From: Clostridiales bacterium
GTDB lineage: Bacteria > Bacillota > Clostridia > Oscillospirales > Oscillospiraceae
Length of the DNA stretch: 64,000 nucleotides
Direction of reading: 5' to 3'
Assembly (NCBI GenBank): GCA_029265975.1
Contig: JAJUGN010000002.1
Location: forward strand, 24,089 to 88,088
Shown: positions 50,933-60,403 of the stretch, piece by piece
Layout: every line of letters begins with the position of its first letter
Position numbering within the stretch: the first letter of the stretch is position 1
The notes under the pieces: model-generated
Seen by the model: the letters and a program-made list of their open reading frames with translations, nothing else
What the model was told of the DNA's origin: nothing
The model's database searches: none
Position numbers and translations under genes: made by a program

Positions 50933-51919
50933 ATGAAAATCTTAGCCAACATAACAAACACCGAAATAGATACGGACCGTTTCTCGGACGGCGAGGACAT
51001 TCGGGGCTTTTGCCGTACGCACGGCCTGGACGGGCTGGAGCTGCTCCCCGCTGACGGCAATATGCTCGGTAAAATCCCCGCGGATTTGGTGACAGGCCTC
51101 CACCTATCATATTACAGCTGCTGGGTGGACTTCTGGAACGGCGACGAGGAAGGGATCCTGTCCGAATTCGGCACGAGAGATGAGGCGGCGCGCGTTTTCG
51201 GAGGCGGCAGGCAGGCGATAATCGACCTATACAGATCGCAGCTGGATTTTGCCGAGAGCATAGGAGCCGAGTATGTGGTGTTCCATGTGTCGGACGTCTC
51301 AATTGAAGAAACGCTCTCCTACAAAATGCGGCACGGCGATGAAGAGGTTGCGGAAGCCTCTCTAGAGCTTATAAATGCCGCGCTCGACGGCAAGCCGTAC
51401 TCTTTCCGCTTTCTGATAGAAAATCTATGGTGGCCGGGCTTTACGATGAGAAGCCCGGGCATAACGCGAAGGATGATGGAAGGAATCGCATTCGATAAAA
51501 AGGGCATCATGCTGGACATAGGCCATCTGATGCACACCAATCCCCATCTCAAATCGCAGGAAGAGGGCGTCGGGTTTATACGCGCCGTCCTGGACTCGCA
51601 CGGGGATTTGTGCGATTATATAAAAGGCGTCCACCTGCACCAGAGCCTGAGCGGCGATTATATAAGGCAGCTTATTGCCAGCCCTCCGGAGATAAAAGGC
51701 GCATACCTCGACAGGCTGTGCGAGGCCTATAAGCATGTCCTCAGCATCGATACGCACCGACCTTTCACCGGAAGCGGAATACTGGGGCTTATAAAGCAGA
51801 TAGACCCCGAATTTCTCACCTACGAATTCATGTCGGGCAGCCGGGAGGAACTGGAAAATTATATTGAAAGCCAGAATGATGCTTTGTTTGATCTTAGACC
51901 CGCAACGGGATTATTTTGA
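50933..51919 (+). CDS. TIM-barrel sugar phosphate isomerase/epimerase-like protein (AP endonuclease 2 family)
   Basis: GLDGLELLPADG...RSQLDFAESIGAEYVVFHVSDVSIEE...RFLIENLWWPGF...IMLDIGHLMHTNP. Confidence 0.75.
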   Translation: MKILANITNTEIDTDRFSDGEDIRGFCRTHGLDGLELLPADGNMLGKIPADLVTGLHLSYYSCWVDFWNGDEEGILSEFGTRDEAARVFGGGRQAIIDLYRSQLDFAESIGAEYVVFHVSDVSIEETLSYKMRHGDEEVAEASLELINAALDGKPYSFRFLIENLWWPGFTMRSPGITRRMMEGIAFDKKGIMLDIGHLMHTNPHLKSQEEGVGFIRAVLDSHGDLCDYIKGVHLHQSLSGDYIRQLIASPPEIKGAYLDRLCEAYKHVLSIDTHRPFTGSGILGLIKQIDPEFLTYEFMSGSREELENYIESQNDALFDLRPATGLF

Positions 51920-51963
51920 AGCGCCTGAAGCACTATTTTGCGCGAAGTGGTGAAACGCAAATT

Positions 51964-52221
51964 ATGGGAAACGAAACACCGAAACTCTCGCACGCAACAA
52001 TTGAATATGCCGAAATATTAACCCGTGAGGCTAGATTTGCGCAGGACCACAGGAGCGACACGGACGAGGAGCTCCTGCGCTATTTGAGGTCGTATGTGCA
52101 AGAACTCGGCTTTGTCCCAAAAAAGAGCATGATACCGGGGTTTTCGTACATTAAATGCCGCCTGGGACCCTGGCCCAGGGTTTTGGAAAAGGCGGGGCTT
52201 AAAGAGAGAAAAAGAAAGTAG
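51964..52221 (+). CDS. Small protein with a homing-endonuclease-associated (HNH_repeat-like) motif
   Basis: DEELLRYLRSYVQELGFVPKKSMIPGFSYIKCRLGPWPRVLEKAGLKERKRK. Confidence 0.6.
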   Translation: MGNETPKLSHATIEYAEILTREARFAQDHRSDTDEELLRYLRSYVQELGFVPKKSMIPGFSYIKCRLGPWPRVLEKAGLKERKRK

Positions 52222-52267
52222 GCTATATTATTGAAATTCCGCCGGGCAAACCTGCGGCGAAACGGAG

Positions 52268-52296
52268 TTGACAAAAATTAGCATATGTGATAATGT
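52268..52296 (+). promoter_or_regulatory. Sigma-A-type promoter of plus-strand B12 riboswitch 2
   Basis: ttgaca - 17 nt - taatgt. Confidence 0.6.
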
Positions 52297-52310
52297 TAAT
52301 CAAAGAAATT

Positions 52311-52512
52311 GAATAGCTTTCAAAGTGTTCCTCAAGGCGCAGGGCCTTGGGGGAAGAATAGATAATCGGGTTAGAATCCCGAGCGGAACCGCCGCTGTAT
52401 GCGCGAGGCCGCGCTCGTCGACGAAAGTCGGTCACTGGGAAACCGGGAAGGCAGAGCGCGCGCCGCAGGACTAATGTCCTATAAGCGCGAGCCAGAAGAC
52501 CTGCTTTGAAAC
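52311..52512 (+). promoter_or_regulatory. Cobalamin riboswitch 2 (plus strand), near-identical to riboswitch 1
   Basis: ataatcgggttagaatcccgagcggaaccgccgctgta...ggtcactgggaaaccgggaaggc...gcgagccagaagacctgc. Confidence 0.95.
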
Positions 52513-52551
52513 AAGCCGCCCGCGGCATTCGGGATCGGCGCTGTTTTGCAG

Positions 52552-52592
52552 AAATACGGCTGCGACAATCTTTTCGGTTGCCGCAGTATTTT
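52552..52592 (+). terminator. Expression-platform terminator of riboswitch 2
   Basis: aaatacggctgcgacaatcttttcggttgccgcagtatttt. Confidence 0.65.
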
Positions 52593-52699
52593 ATTTCGGT
52601 CCCTTTTCAGCCGGCATCGGAATGCATCCGCGGAGGCCCCGCGATTTGCCCGGCGCGCCGCCGAAAACGCGAGCCGAATTAATAATGTGTCTATGGAGA

Positions 52700-52864
52700 A
52701 TGAATATGGAAGAAAAGAAAACGGAGGCCGGGCTTTTGCTCAGCGAGCAGGAAGCCAGGCTGATAAAGATGATACGCGATATAAAGTTCGGCGAACTGCA
52801 CATCTTTGTATCTGAGGGGAAACCCGTCCGGGTTGAGGAAATAAAAAAGAGCATAAAGCTCTGA
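52700..52864 (+). CDS. 54-aa DUF2292/YezD-like small protein (paralog 2)
   Basis: MNMEEKKTEAGLLLSEQEARLIKMIRDIKFGELHIFVSEGKPVRVEEIKKSIKL; only CDS directly downstream of riboswitch 2. Confidence 0.85.
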   Translation: MNMEEKKTEAGLLLSEQEARLIKMIRDIKFGELHIFVSEGKPVRVEEIKKSIKL

Positions 52865-52999
52865 TTAAATGCCCCCGCTTTGTTGGTTTGCTGACAGATT
52901 TTTTAGGCGCTTTCCGGATGGGCTATCCGATACGCGCGCCTGGGGTGCTTTTTCATTGCCGCGCCGCTGAAATAAATAATTGTACTGTTTTCATTATGG

Positions 53000-53252
53000 C
53001 TGAAGCGGAGCGCCTTATCGGCGCTCCGCTTCAGCTTGTCAAAGAACTTGTTTACAGCAAAAAAGCTTCGCAGAATTTCCGCCGCGAATGGCGTAAAAAA
53101 GTAAAATCTGTCATTTCCGGCGGCGTGTACGTCGGAAATGACACCTCTCATGACGGGCGCGGCAGAGCGGCCGTCATGCAACCCCCTTGTCAAAAAAGCC
53201 CAAAGGGCTTTTTTGACAGTCTGAAGCGGAGCGCCTTATCGGCGCTCCGCTT
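53000..53252. repeat. Copy C of the 187-bp repeat (53033-53219), flanked by a 32-bp direct repeat of the local terminator (53000-53031 and 53221-53252)
   Basis: Both flanks read ctgaagcggagcgccttatcggcgctccgctt. Confidence 0.93.
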
Positions 53253-53263
53253 TATTTGATATA

Positions 53264-54814
53264 TTATTTGAATGAGATCAGGCGGATCGGCACTATCTTT
53301 ATATACCAGATTGCAAAACCCTGCACGCTGTTTGAATAAGCGTTTATTATCGGGTTTTCCATATATGAGAAGTGCGGAACATCTCTCATTACTATGTCGA
53401 CTATGGCCTTTGAAGTCGGAGCCATCTTTGCCACGTCGGTCACAAGAAGTCCGTTTTGAACCGCCTTGACGAAATCATCGGGCTTGTATCCGCCGATTCC
53501 GAGGTTCAGGAAATATGCGTTAAACACGTCCGCAATGAACAGGTTCGGAGAGCTGGTCGAATACATGGCGATATCCCAGCCGCCCTTGGCGTCCATGGCG
53601 TTCTTTGAAAACACCGAGGGATCGTAGGTCACTATCTTGGCGTTGAGGCCGAGCTTCTGTAGGCTGGCCTGAATGACCTGAGCGGATATCATCTGCTCCT
53701 TGCCGCCGTTTGAAATTATAGTCAGTGTCGTGCCTGCGGGAACCTTTGACTTTGCGAGAGCTTCCTTGGCCTTGTCAAGGTTATAGTCGTAGTAGCCGCC
53801 GGACATCCACGATTTGTCAAAGTCGCGGAATATCCTCGGCACGGGGCCTATCGCGGTATTTCCGAGTCCAGCGTAAGCCGCTTTCTGTATGCCCGCTTTG
53901 TCGGTCGCATAGGCTATTGCCTTCCTCAGATCCGGGTTCGAGCAGACCGAGTTGGTCGTAGTATTGAAAATAAAGGAGTCGTTAGAGCTGTTCGATGTTA
54001 CGGATACCGTGTTTTTGCCGTCTTTTTTGATCGTTTCCACGTCGCTGCCCTGAATGGTGAACGCAATGTCTACGTTTCCGCCGAGCAGAGCGTTTGTCCT
54101 TTGCGCGGAGTCGGTAATTATTTTATATACCGCGGTCTGGATAACGGGCTTTTCTCCCCAGTAATTGGGGTTCGCCACAATAGTGATGGAGGTTCCTGTT
54201 ACCCACTCCTTCAGCATATAAGCGCCGGTGCCGACAGGCTTTGTCTTCATCTTGTCGGTGCTCGCCTTGTATGCCTTCTCGCTTGTGATCCTTATATAGG
54301 CAAGCTGGGCAAAGCTCGGAGCATTAGGCTGCTTGAACACTATCTGTATGGTGTTGTCGTCTATGACCTTGGTCTTGTCGAAGTCGACCGCCGACACCTG
54401 AAGTCCCGCCACCTTGTCGGGCTTATAGATGTCCCTCATAGTGTAAAGAACGTCCGAAGCCTTAAAGTCGGTTCCGTCGCTGAATTTTACGCCCTTGCGG
54501 AGCTTGAAAACATAGGTCAGGTCGTCCTTCTTTTCCCAGGATTCGGCGAGCCTGGGAACTTCCTTCATGTTATTGTCGAATGTATAAAGCGTATCATATA
54601 TCTGATACGATATCTGGTCCCATCCGGTGTTGGCTGAAGTGCCGCAAGGGTCAAGCGTACCCGGGTCGTTGCCTATCGCTATGTTGATGGTGGTCTTTGC
54701 AGGCTTGGCACTTGCGGCGGGGCTGGCCGAGCTTGCCGGAGCTCCGCCTGAGCACGCCGTGAAGCCGAAGAGAATCGCGAGCGCCAGAAACAAAATTCCA
54801 ATCCTTTTTACCAT
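53264..54814 (-). CDS. Opp/Dpp-type ABC substrate-binding lipoprotein
   Basis: Lipobox FGFTACSGG; INIAIGNDPGTLDPCGTSANTGWDQISYQIYDTLYTFD. Confidence 0.93.
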   Translation of the reverse strand: MVKRIGILFLALAILFGFTACSGGAPASSASPAASAKPAKTTINIAIGNDPGTLDPCGTSANTGWDQISYQIYDTLYTFDNNMKEVPRLAESWEKKDDLTYVFKLRKGVKFSDGTDFKASDVLYTMRDIYKPDKVAGLQVSAVDFDKTKVIDDNTIQIVFKQPNAPSFAQLAYIRITSEKAYKASTDKMKTKPVGTGAYMLKEWVTGTSITIVANPNYWGEKPVIQTAVYKIITDSAQRTNALLGGNVDIAFTIQGSDVETIKKDGKNTVSVTSNSSNDSFIFNTTTNSVCSNPDLRKAIAYATDKAGIQKAAYAGLGNTAIGPVPRIFRDFDKSWMSGGYYDYNLDKAKEALAKSKVPAGTTLTIISNGGKEQMISAQVIQASLQKLGLNAKIVTYDPSVFSKNAMDAKGGWDIAMYSTSSPNLFIADVFNAYFLNLGIGGYKPDDFVKAVQNGLLVTDVAKMAPTSKAIVDIVMRDVPHFSYMENPIINAYSNSVQGFAIWYIKIVPIRLISFK

Positions 54815-54836
54815 GTTCCACTTACTCCTTTTTATA

Positions 54837-55787
54837 TTATTTTACTTCCTGAACTTTGCTGCAGGAAACAAAATGCCCTTGACTCACTTCCACCAATTTT
54901 TGCGGCTTTTTGCACTCAGGCGTCGCGTTGATGCATCGTGCGGCGAAGCGGCAGCCCGGAGCCGGGTTGACGGGAGATGAAATTTCGCCCTGCAGCAAAA
55001 CTCTGTTTTTTTTGTGATGGACGTCCGGAACCGGTATTGCCGAAAGCAGAGCTTTTGTATAAGGATGCAGAGGATTTCTGAAAAGCTCGTCGGAAGACGC
55101 CTTTTCAACCATCTGGCCCAGATACATGACGATTATTTCGTCGGAAACGTACCTGACCACGGAAAGGTCGTGGGTGACAAACATATAAGACAGCTTCTTT
55201 TCCTTCTGGAGGTCCGACATCAGGTTCAGTATCTGCGCCTGAATCGAAACGTCAAGCGCCGAAACCGGCTCGTCGCAGACAATGAACTTGGGATTGAGAG
55301 CGAGCGCGCGGGCGATGCCTATTCTCTGGCATCTCCCTCCGTCCAGCTCGTGCGGATATGAATACTCGAATATCCTTGCAAGCCCTACGGTGTCCATGAG
55401 CTTGCGTGTTTCGCTTCTGATATAGTCTTTGTTTTTTTCGCCGTTTATATAAAAGGCTTCGCTTATCGTGTCGCTGACCGACATGCGCGGATTGAGGGAG
55501 GAAAACGGGTCCTGGAAAATTATCTGCATATCCCGCCGGAGCTGCCTCAGCTTTTTTCTGCTGACGCAGGTGACGTCCTCGCCCTCAAAAAATATTTTGC
55601 CGTCCGTGCTGTCCAGAAGGTGCAGTATAGTCCTGCCGAGCGTCGATTTGCCGCAGCCGGATTCCCCGACTACGCCGAGAGTGGTTCCGGCCTCCATCTT
55701 GAAGCTCACGTCGTCTACGGCGTGCAGAAGGCCCCTCGGAGTGTTGAAGTATTTCTTTAAGTTCTGGACCTCCAAAATCGTCGCCAT
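54837..55787 (-). CDS. OppF/DppF-type ABC ATPase
   Basis: [27 protein letters not shown]-terminal Cys region PVNPAPGCRFAARC. Confidence 0.92.
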   Translation of the reverse strand: MATILEVQNLKKYFNTPRGLLHAVDDVSFKMEAGTTLGVVGESGCGKSTLGRTILHLLDSTDGKIFFEGEDVTCVSRKKLRQLRRDMQIIFQDPFSSLNPRMSVSDTISEAFYINGEKNKDYIRSETRKLMDTVGLARIFEYSYPHELDGGRCQRIGIARALALNPKFIVCDEPVSALDVSIQAQILNLMSDLQKEKKLSYMFVTHDLSVVRYVSDEIIVMYLGQMVEKASSDELFRNPLHPYTKALLSAIPVPDVHHKKNRVLLQGEISSPVNPAPGCRFAARCINATPECKKPQKLVEVSQGHFVSCSKVQEVK

Positions 55788-56794
55788 TATCTTGCCTCCT
55801 TTACCAGCGAATGCTTTATGCACCTGACCACATGGCCTTCTCCCGTGTCCGCAAGCTCAATTTCGTTGGCTCTGCATTCCTCGCTTGCGTGCGGGCACCT
55901 TTCGGCGAATTTGCATCCGCTTGGCAGGCGGGCCGGGTTCGGCATCATTCCGTTTATCGGCTTCAGCCTTTTTTCCTTGTTGCCGTCTGAGCTGGGCAGG
56001 GAGCCGAACAGACCAAGCGTGTATGGATGGAGCGGATTGTCGAATATTTCCTCGACGCTTGCGTACTCGATAATTTCGCCGGCATAAATGACGGCAACCT
56101 TGTCGCAGGTTTCCGCCACGATGCCGAGATCGTGCGTTATAAGCAGCATGGATGTTTTAAGCTCCTCTTTGAGCTTCGCCATCATTTCCAGAACCTGAGC
56201 CTGTATCGTCACGTCCAGCGCGGTAGTCGGCTCGTCGGCAAGCAGCAGCTCGGGTCTGCAGGCGAGCGCCATAGCGATTATGACGCGCTGCTTCATTCCG
56301 CCCGAAAACTGATGAGGGTATTCGTCATAGCGGCCTCCGGGTATGCCCACCATCTCAAGCATCTTTATCGCAAGCTCTTTTGTTTCCTTTTTTGAAAGCT
56401 TCTGGTGCAGCGAGATAGCCTCGGAAATCTGTTTCCCAACGGAAACGACCGGGTTCAGGGCGGACATTGGGTCCTGAAAAATCATCGAGATCTTATTTCC
56501 CCTTATTTTCCGCATTTCCTGTTCGCTGAGGCTCAGAAGATCCGTGCCGTTAAAAATTATATTTCCGCTTTTTGTCCGGCCCTGTGGCTTGGGAAGTATC
56601 CTCAGAATGGACTTGGCAATCGTAGTTTTGCCCGCTCCGGTTTCGCCGACCAGTCCGAGCGTCTCGCCTTTATATATATCGAGAGACACATGATTGACAG
56701 CCTGAATTATCTCCCTGTCCGAGGTAAATTCAACCGTCAGATCGCTTATTGTCAATAGTTTTTCGGCTTCTTTCATCTTTTCACCTGGCATCAT
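55787..56794 (-). CDS. OppD/DppD-type ABC ATPase
   Basis: GLVGETGAGKTTIAKSILRILPKPQG; FSGGMKQRVIIAMALACRPELLLADEPTTALDV. Confidence 0.93.
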   Translation of the reverse strand: MMPGEKMKEAEKLLTISDLTVEFTSDREIIQAVNHVSLDIYKGETLGLVGETGAGKTTIAKSILRILPKPQGRTKSGNIIFNGTDLLSLSEQEMRKIRGNKISMIFQDPMSALNPVVSVGKQISEAISLHQKLSKKETKELAIKMLEMVGIPGGRYDEYPHQFSGGMKQRVIIAMALACRPELLLADEPTTALDVTIQAQVLEMMAKLKEELKTSMLLITHDLGIVAETCDKVAVIYAGEIIEYASVEEIFDNPLHPYTLGLFGSLPSSDGNKEKRLKPINGMMPNPARLPSGCKFAERCPHASEECRANEIELADTGEGHVVRCIKHSLVKEAR

Positions 56795-56826
56795 TCAAAT
56801 TTCGCAAAACCGTATGTTCAGCCCGT

Positions 56827-57705
56827 CTAGTTTTTAAGGCGCGGATCCAAAGCGTCTCTTAGCCCGTCTCCGAGCAGATTGAAAGACAGAACGCTTATGA
56901 CCATTGCAATGCCGGGATAAGTGATAAGGCTTCCGTGCGTCCTTATGAAATCCTTGCCGGCAGTCAGCATAGCGCCCCACTCGGCTACCGGAGGCTGAGC
57001 GCCGAGTCCTATGAAGCTCAGCATCGACGCGGCCAGGATCGAGTTTCCGATATTCATCGTTATGGATATGAGAAGAGGAGCTATCGCGTTAGGGAGCGCA
57101 TACTTCATCACTATTCTGAAGTCTGTTGCGTTAATCGCTCTCGCCGCCTCTATATATTCCATGCTCCTCACCTTAAGAAGCGAGGCGCGTATTATTCTGG
57201 CGTATACCGACATTGTCGACACGCCTATGGCTATTATAGCGTTGTTGAGGCCGGGCCCCAGAGAAGTCGCCAGAGCTATCGAAAGCAGCAGCCCGGGTAT
57301 GGACTGGTAAATATCCAGAAACCGCATCAGAAGAATATCCACTTTCCCGCCGTAAAAACCGGCGAAAACGCCGAGCGTGGTGCCCAGAACCGTGGCTATT
57401 GCGACCGAAAACACGCCGATCTGCAGCGACTGCCGCGTCCCGTAGATAAGGCGGCTCAATTCGTCCCTTCCGAGATCGTCGGTGCCGAGAAGGTGCTCCC
57501 TGCTGGGCGGGGCGAAGGTATTCGTGAGATCCTGCTCGGCGTAGTCGTAAGGGGCGATCAGCGGAGCGAAAATCGCGATGAGAACCAGCAGCGCGATGAT
57601 AATCAGTCCCGCCACGGCGAGCTTGTTCTTTCGAAGACGACGCCATACTATTGAAATATTCGATTCCTTTTTCGCTTCCGCCGCCATTACGCCGCTGCTT
57701 TCCAT
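56827..57705 (-). CDS. OppC/DppC-type ABC permease
   Basis: LGTDDLGRDELSRLIYGTRQSLQIG...MLSFIGLGAQPPVAEWGAMLTAG. Confidence 0.93.
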   Translation of the reverse strand: MESSGVMAAEAKKESNISIVWRRLRKNKLAVAGLIIIALLVLIAIFAPLIAPYDYAEQDLTNTFAPPSREHLLGTDDLGRDELSRLIYGTRQSLQIGVFSVAIATVLGTTLGVFAGFYGGKVDILLMRFLDIYQSIPGLLLSIALATSLGPGLNNAIIAIGVSTMSVYARIIRASLLKVRSMEYIEAARAINATDFRIVMKYALPNAIAPLLISITMNIGNSILAASMLSFIGLGAQPPVAEWGAMLTAGKDFIRTHGSLITYPGIAMVISVLSFNLLGDGLRDALDPRLKN

Positions 57706-58661
57706 TTTGCCGCACTCCCTTTCTTTTTCTTGCTGGAAAACTGAGCCCGGATCCTCGGATCGACAAAGGCCAATACTATGTCAACAAGCAGCATAATAAG
57801 ACTGAAGCATATCGCGATAACAAGCACTCCGCCCTGGACCACTGGATAATCGCGTTTCGATATCGCATTCACCATGTAGGAGCCCATTCCGGGTATCGAA
57901 AATATGGTCTCGGCAATAAGCGCTCCTCCCATCATCGTTCCCATGCTGTTGCCTGCCACGACGACGATCGGAATCAGACCGTTCCTCAAAATATGTCCCG
58001 TTATGACGAGCCGCTCCTTCTGGCCCTTGGCCCTTGCAGTCGTTACATAATCCTGCCTTATTACCTCAAGCATGCTCGACCTTGTCTGGCGGGCGATGCC
58101 GGCGGCGCCGCCGACGCTCATGGATATTACCGGAAGTATATAGCCCTTCCACGATTCGATTCCGACAACGGGCAGCAGTCTGAGATTTATGGAGAATATC
58201 ATGACCAGCACAAGAGCAAACCAGAAAGCCGGCATGGAAAGGAAGAACAACGCGCCAAACATCGTGGCGTTGTCCTTCCAGGTGTTCTGATTCATTGCGG
58301 CTATAGCCCCTGCCGGGATGCCAATAATAATCGACCAAAGGATGGCAAGACCCGCGAGCTTCAAAGTATATGGCAGCCTTACGAGCACCTCGTCGGAGAC
58401 GCTTCTTCCGGTGAAATAGGATTTGCCCAAGTCAAAGCGCAAAAACGCGTTGCCGATATACTCGAGATATCTTTCGCCGAAAGGCTTATCCAGGCCTAGT
58501 TCATGTTTCGTCTGCGCGATCGACTCCTGCGTCGCGCTGGGGCCCAGGATGATAACCGCCGGATCCCCTGGAGTGAAGTACATTATGGTAAAAACCAATA
58601 GCGAAACCCCCAGAAGAACAGGTATCATCAGCAAAAGCCTTTTTAACGTGTAATTTATCAC
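57687..58661 (-). CDS. OppB/DppB-type ABC permease
   Basis: MINYTLKRLLLMIPVLLGVSLLVFTIMYFTPGDPAVIILG. Confidence 0.93.
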   Translation of the reverse strand: MINYTLKRLLLMIPVLLGVSLLVFTIMYFTPGDPAVIILGPSATQESIAQTKHELGLDKPFGERYLEYIGNAFLRFDLGKSYFTGRSVSDEVLVRLPYTLKLAGLAILWSIIIGIPAGAIAAMNQNTWKDNATMFGALFFLSMPAFWFALVLVMIFSINLRLLPVVGIESWKGYILPVISMSVGGAAGIARQTRSSMLEVIRQDYVTTARAKGQKERLVITGHILRNGLIPIVVVAGNSMGTMMGGALIAETIFSIPGMGSYMVNAISKRDYPVVQGGVLVIAICFSLIMLLVDIVLAFVDPRIRAQFSSKKKKGSAAKWKAAA

Positions 58662-59311
58662 TTTTTAACACCCGACCTTTGTTTTTTCACGATTCATATG
58701 CAAAAACGTTTTATATATCAAACCTCAGCCGTTTCACCCCCGGATATCTTCGGAAAACAAAAACTGGGATTAGTCGCAGTCTTTTCGTCTTTAAGCTGGC
58801 CTTCGGCTCTTGCCGGCAAGCAAACACCGAGCGCTCAAGAAAGGGGCAGCCGACATATCCCTGCTTAAAATACTAAGCGCCATGTTTACTCCCCGAGCCT
58901 CCGTCCGATTATGCAGAAAGACAGCAGTATGCAGCCTTGTTATTAAAATTAATAATAACACAAAAATATTTTTACTAATATTGATATTTATTACGAAAAT
59001 AGAGGTTGCAATTGTATGTCATGTTATTGTGAAAACAATACTTGAGGCAATAGTTGTGCGCAATATACAACCGTTTTTAAATAAATATCAATTTTATATA
59101 TTTGTAAGCAGCACAAAATGATTCTCATAATAATTTAAGTTTCCGGTCGGCAAACGTTTTTTAGTCCCCGACGATAGAAACGATTTTTGTCAAAAAGAAT
59201 TGAAAAATATAGAAAACTGTTATAAAATAATCTGCAAGAGATTTTGCGGCATATTCTTATTTATTCCGCATTATTCTCATCGGCGGTTACAAACAAAAAA
59301 CTTAATAAGAG

Positions 59312-60034
59312 GTGAGCGGCCATATGTCTGAGCACAACGAAACGGAAGGCTGGCGCTGTTCCTGCGGAGCGGTTTCCAGCGGGAGCTTCTGTCCTTCCTG
59401 CGGTAAAAAAATGCCCGAAAAAGCTTCTCTTTTTTGCACAAAATGCGGAGCCGAGCTGCAAAGCGACGCTCGATTCTGCAGAGCCTGCGGGGCTCCGACA
59501 GGCGTCCCCAACGCAGCCGCCGACCCCGTGTCGGCACAGCAGCCCCGGCAGTCGCATGCCTCAGGTGAGCCTTTCGATGCCCAGCCCCAACCCAAGCAGA
59601 AAAAGAAAAGAAGAGGCTGCTTAATCTCGATTTTGGCTGTTATTGTTTTGTTCATCGTTCTTGCGATAGCAAACGGAGGGGAATTCCGCTTTTCGACCGC
59701 CAACATCAGCGAGCCGGCTATGGCGTCCTCGGTTGATCCTGTCTCAATGAAGCCCGTAAGCAAAACGGACGTTTTTTCGCCGCAGTCGCCGATAATTTAC
59801 GCGACAGCGCTTGTAAAAAATGCCCCCTCCGATACGAAGATCTCGGCCAAATGGATATATGTGGACGCAAAAATAGATATCGCCACGGTAGACGTTAAAA
59901 CCACGCAGACAAATCAATATGTGGCATTCAACCTAACCAGACCCGCCAACGGCTTCCCGGCAGGCGAATACAAAGTCGAGATATACTTAAATGACAAATT
60001 AAAGGAAACCATCAAATTCACTGTAAAGAAATAG
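59312..60034 (+). CDS. Double zinc-ribbon protein with TM segment
   Basis: WRCSCGAVSSGSFCPSCGKKMPEKASLFCTKCGAELQSDARFCRACGAP, then LISILAVIVLFIVLAIA. Confidence 0.8.
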   Translation: MSGHMSEHNETEGWRCSCGAVSSGSFCPSCGKKMPEKASLFCTKCGAELQSDARFCRACGAPTGVPNAAADPVSAQQPRQSHASGEPFDAQPQPKQKKKRRGCLISILAVIVLFIVLAIANGGEFRFSTANISEPAMASSVDPVSMKPVSKTDVFSPQSPIIYATALVKNAPSDTKISAKWIYVDAKIDIATVDVKTTQTNQYVAFNLTRPANGFPAGEYKVEIYLNDKLKETIKFTVKK

Positions 60035-60047
60035 GTAATTTTTCCCG

Positions 60048-60106
60048 CCCGAAAAACGCAGCCGCCGAGAAAAAAACGGCGGCTGCGTTTTTCGGGCGGT
60101 CGCATT
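60048..60106. terminator. Strong terminator hairpin
   Basis: cgcccgaaaaacgcagccgcc-gagaaaaaaac-ggcggctgcgtttttcgggcg, ~21-bp perfect stem. Confidence 0.8.
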
Positions 60107-60403
60107 TGAAGTTTTGTCGCCCCATACGCAGCCGGACACGCTTTGGTGTATTTTGCCAAAAAATTATATATAATAAACTATGTTTTATTATATATTGCAT
60201 ATATTTATTTACTTTTTACCCCTTATTTGTTATAATGTAACTGCCGCTAAAATTTCCACGCATCAAATTATCAGTCCCGAAAGGAGGGCATATTGTAAAA
60301 TCATAAAACAAACGGCATTTTCGGCGTTTGCAGCCCCTTATCCCCCTGATATTATTGTGTAGTCATGCCCCGCGTGCGGGAATCTTGCAATTGGAGGGAA
60401 AAA

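Noticed and set aside
52546-52815. 89-aa ORF overlapping the DUF2292 gene (MQKYGCDNLFGCRS...)
   Set aside because: Starts inside the riboswitch expression platform, out of frame with the conserved 54-aa protein that has a paralog at 42487.
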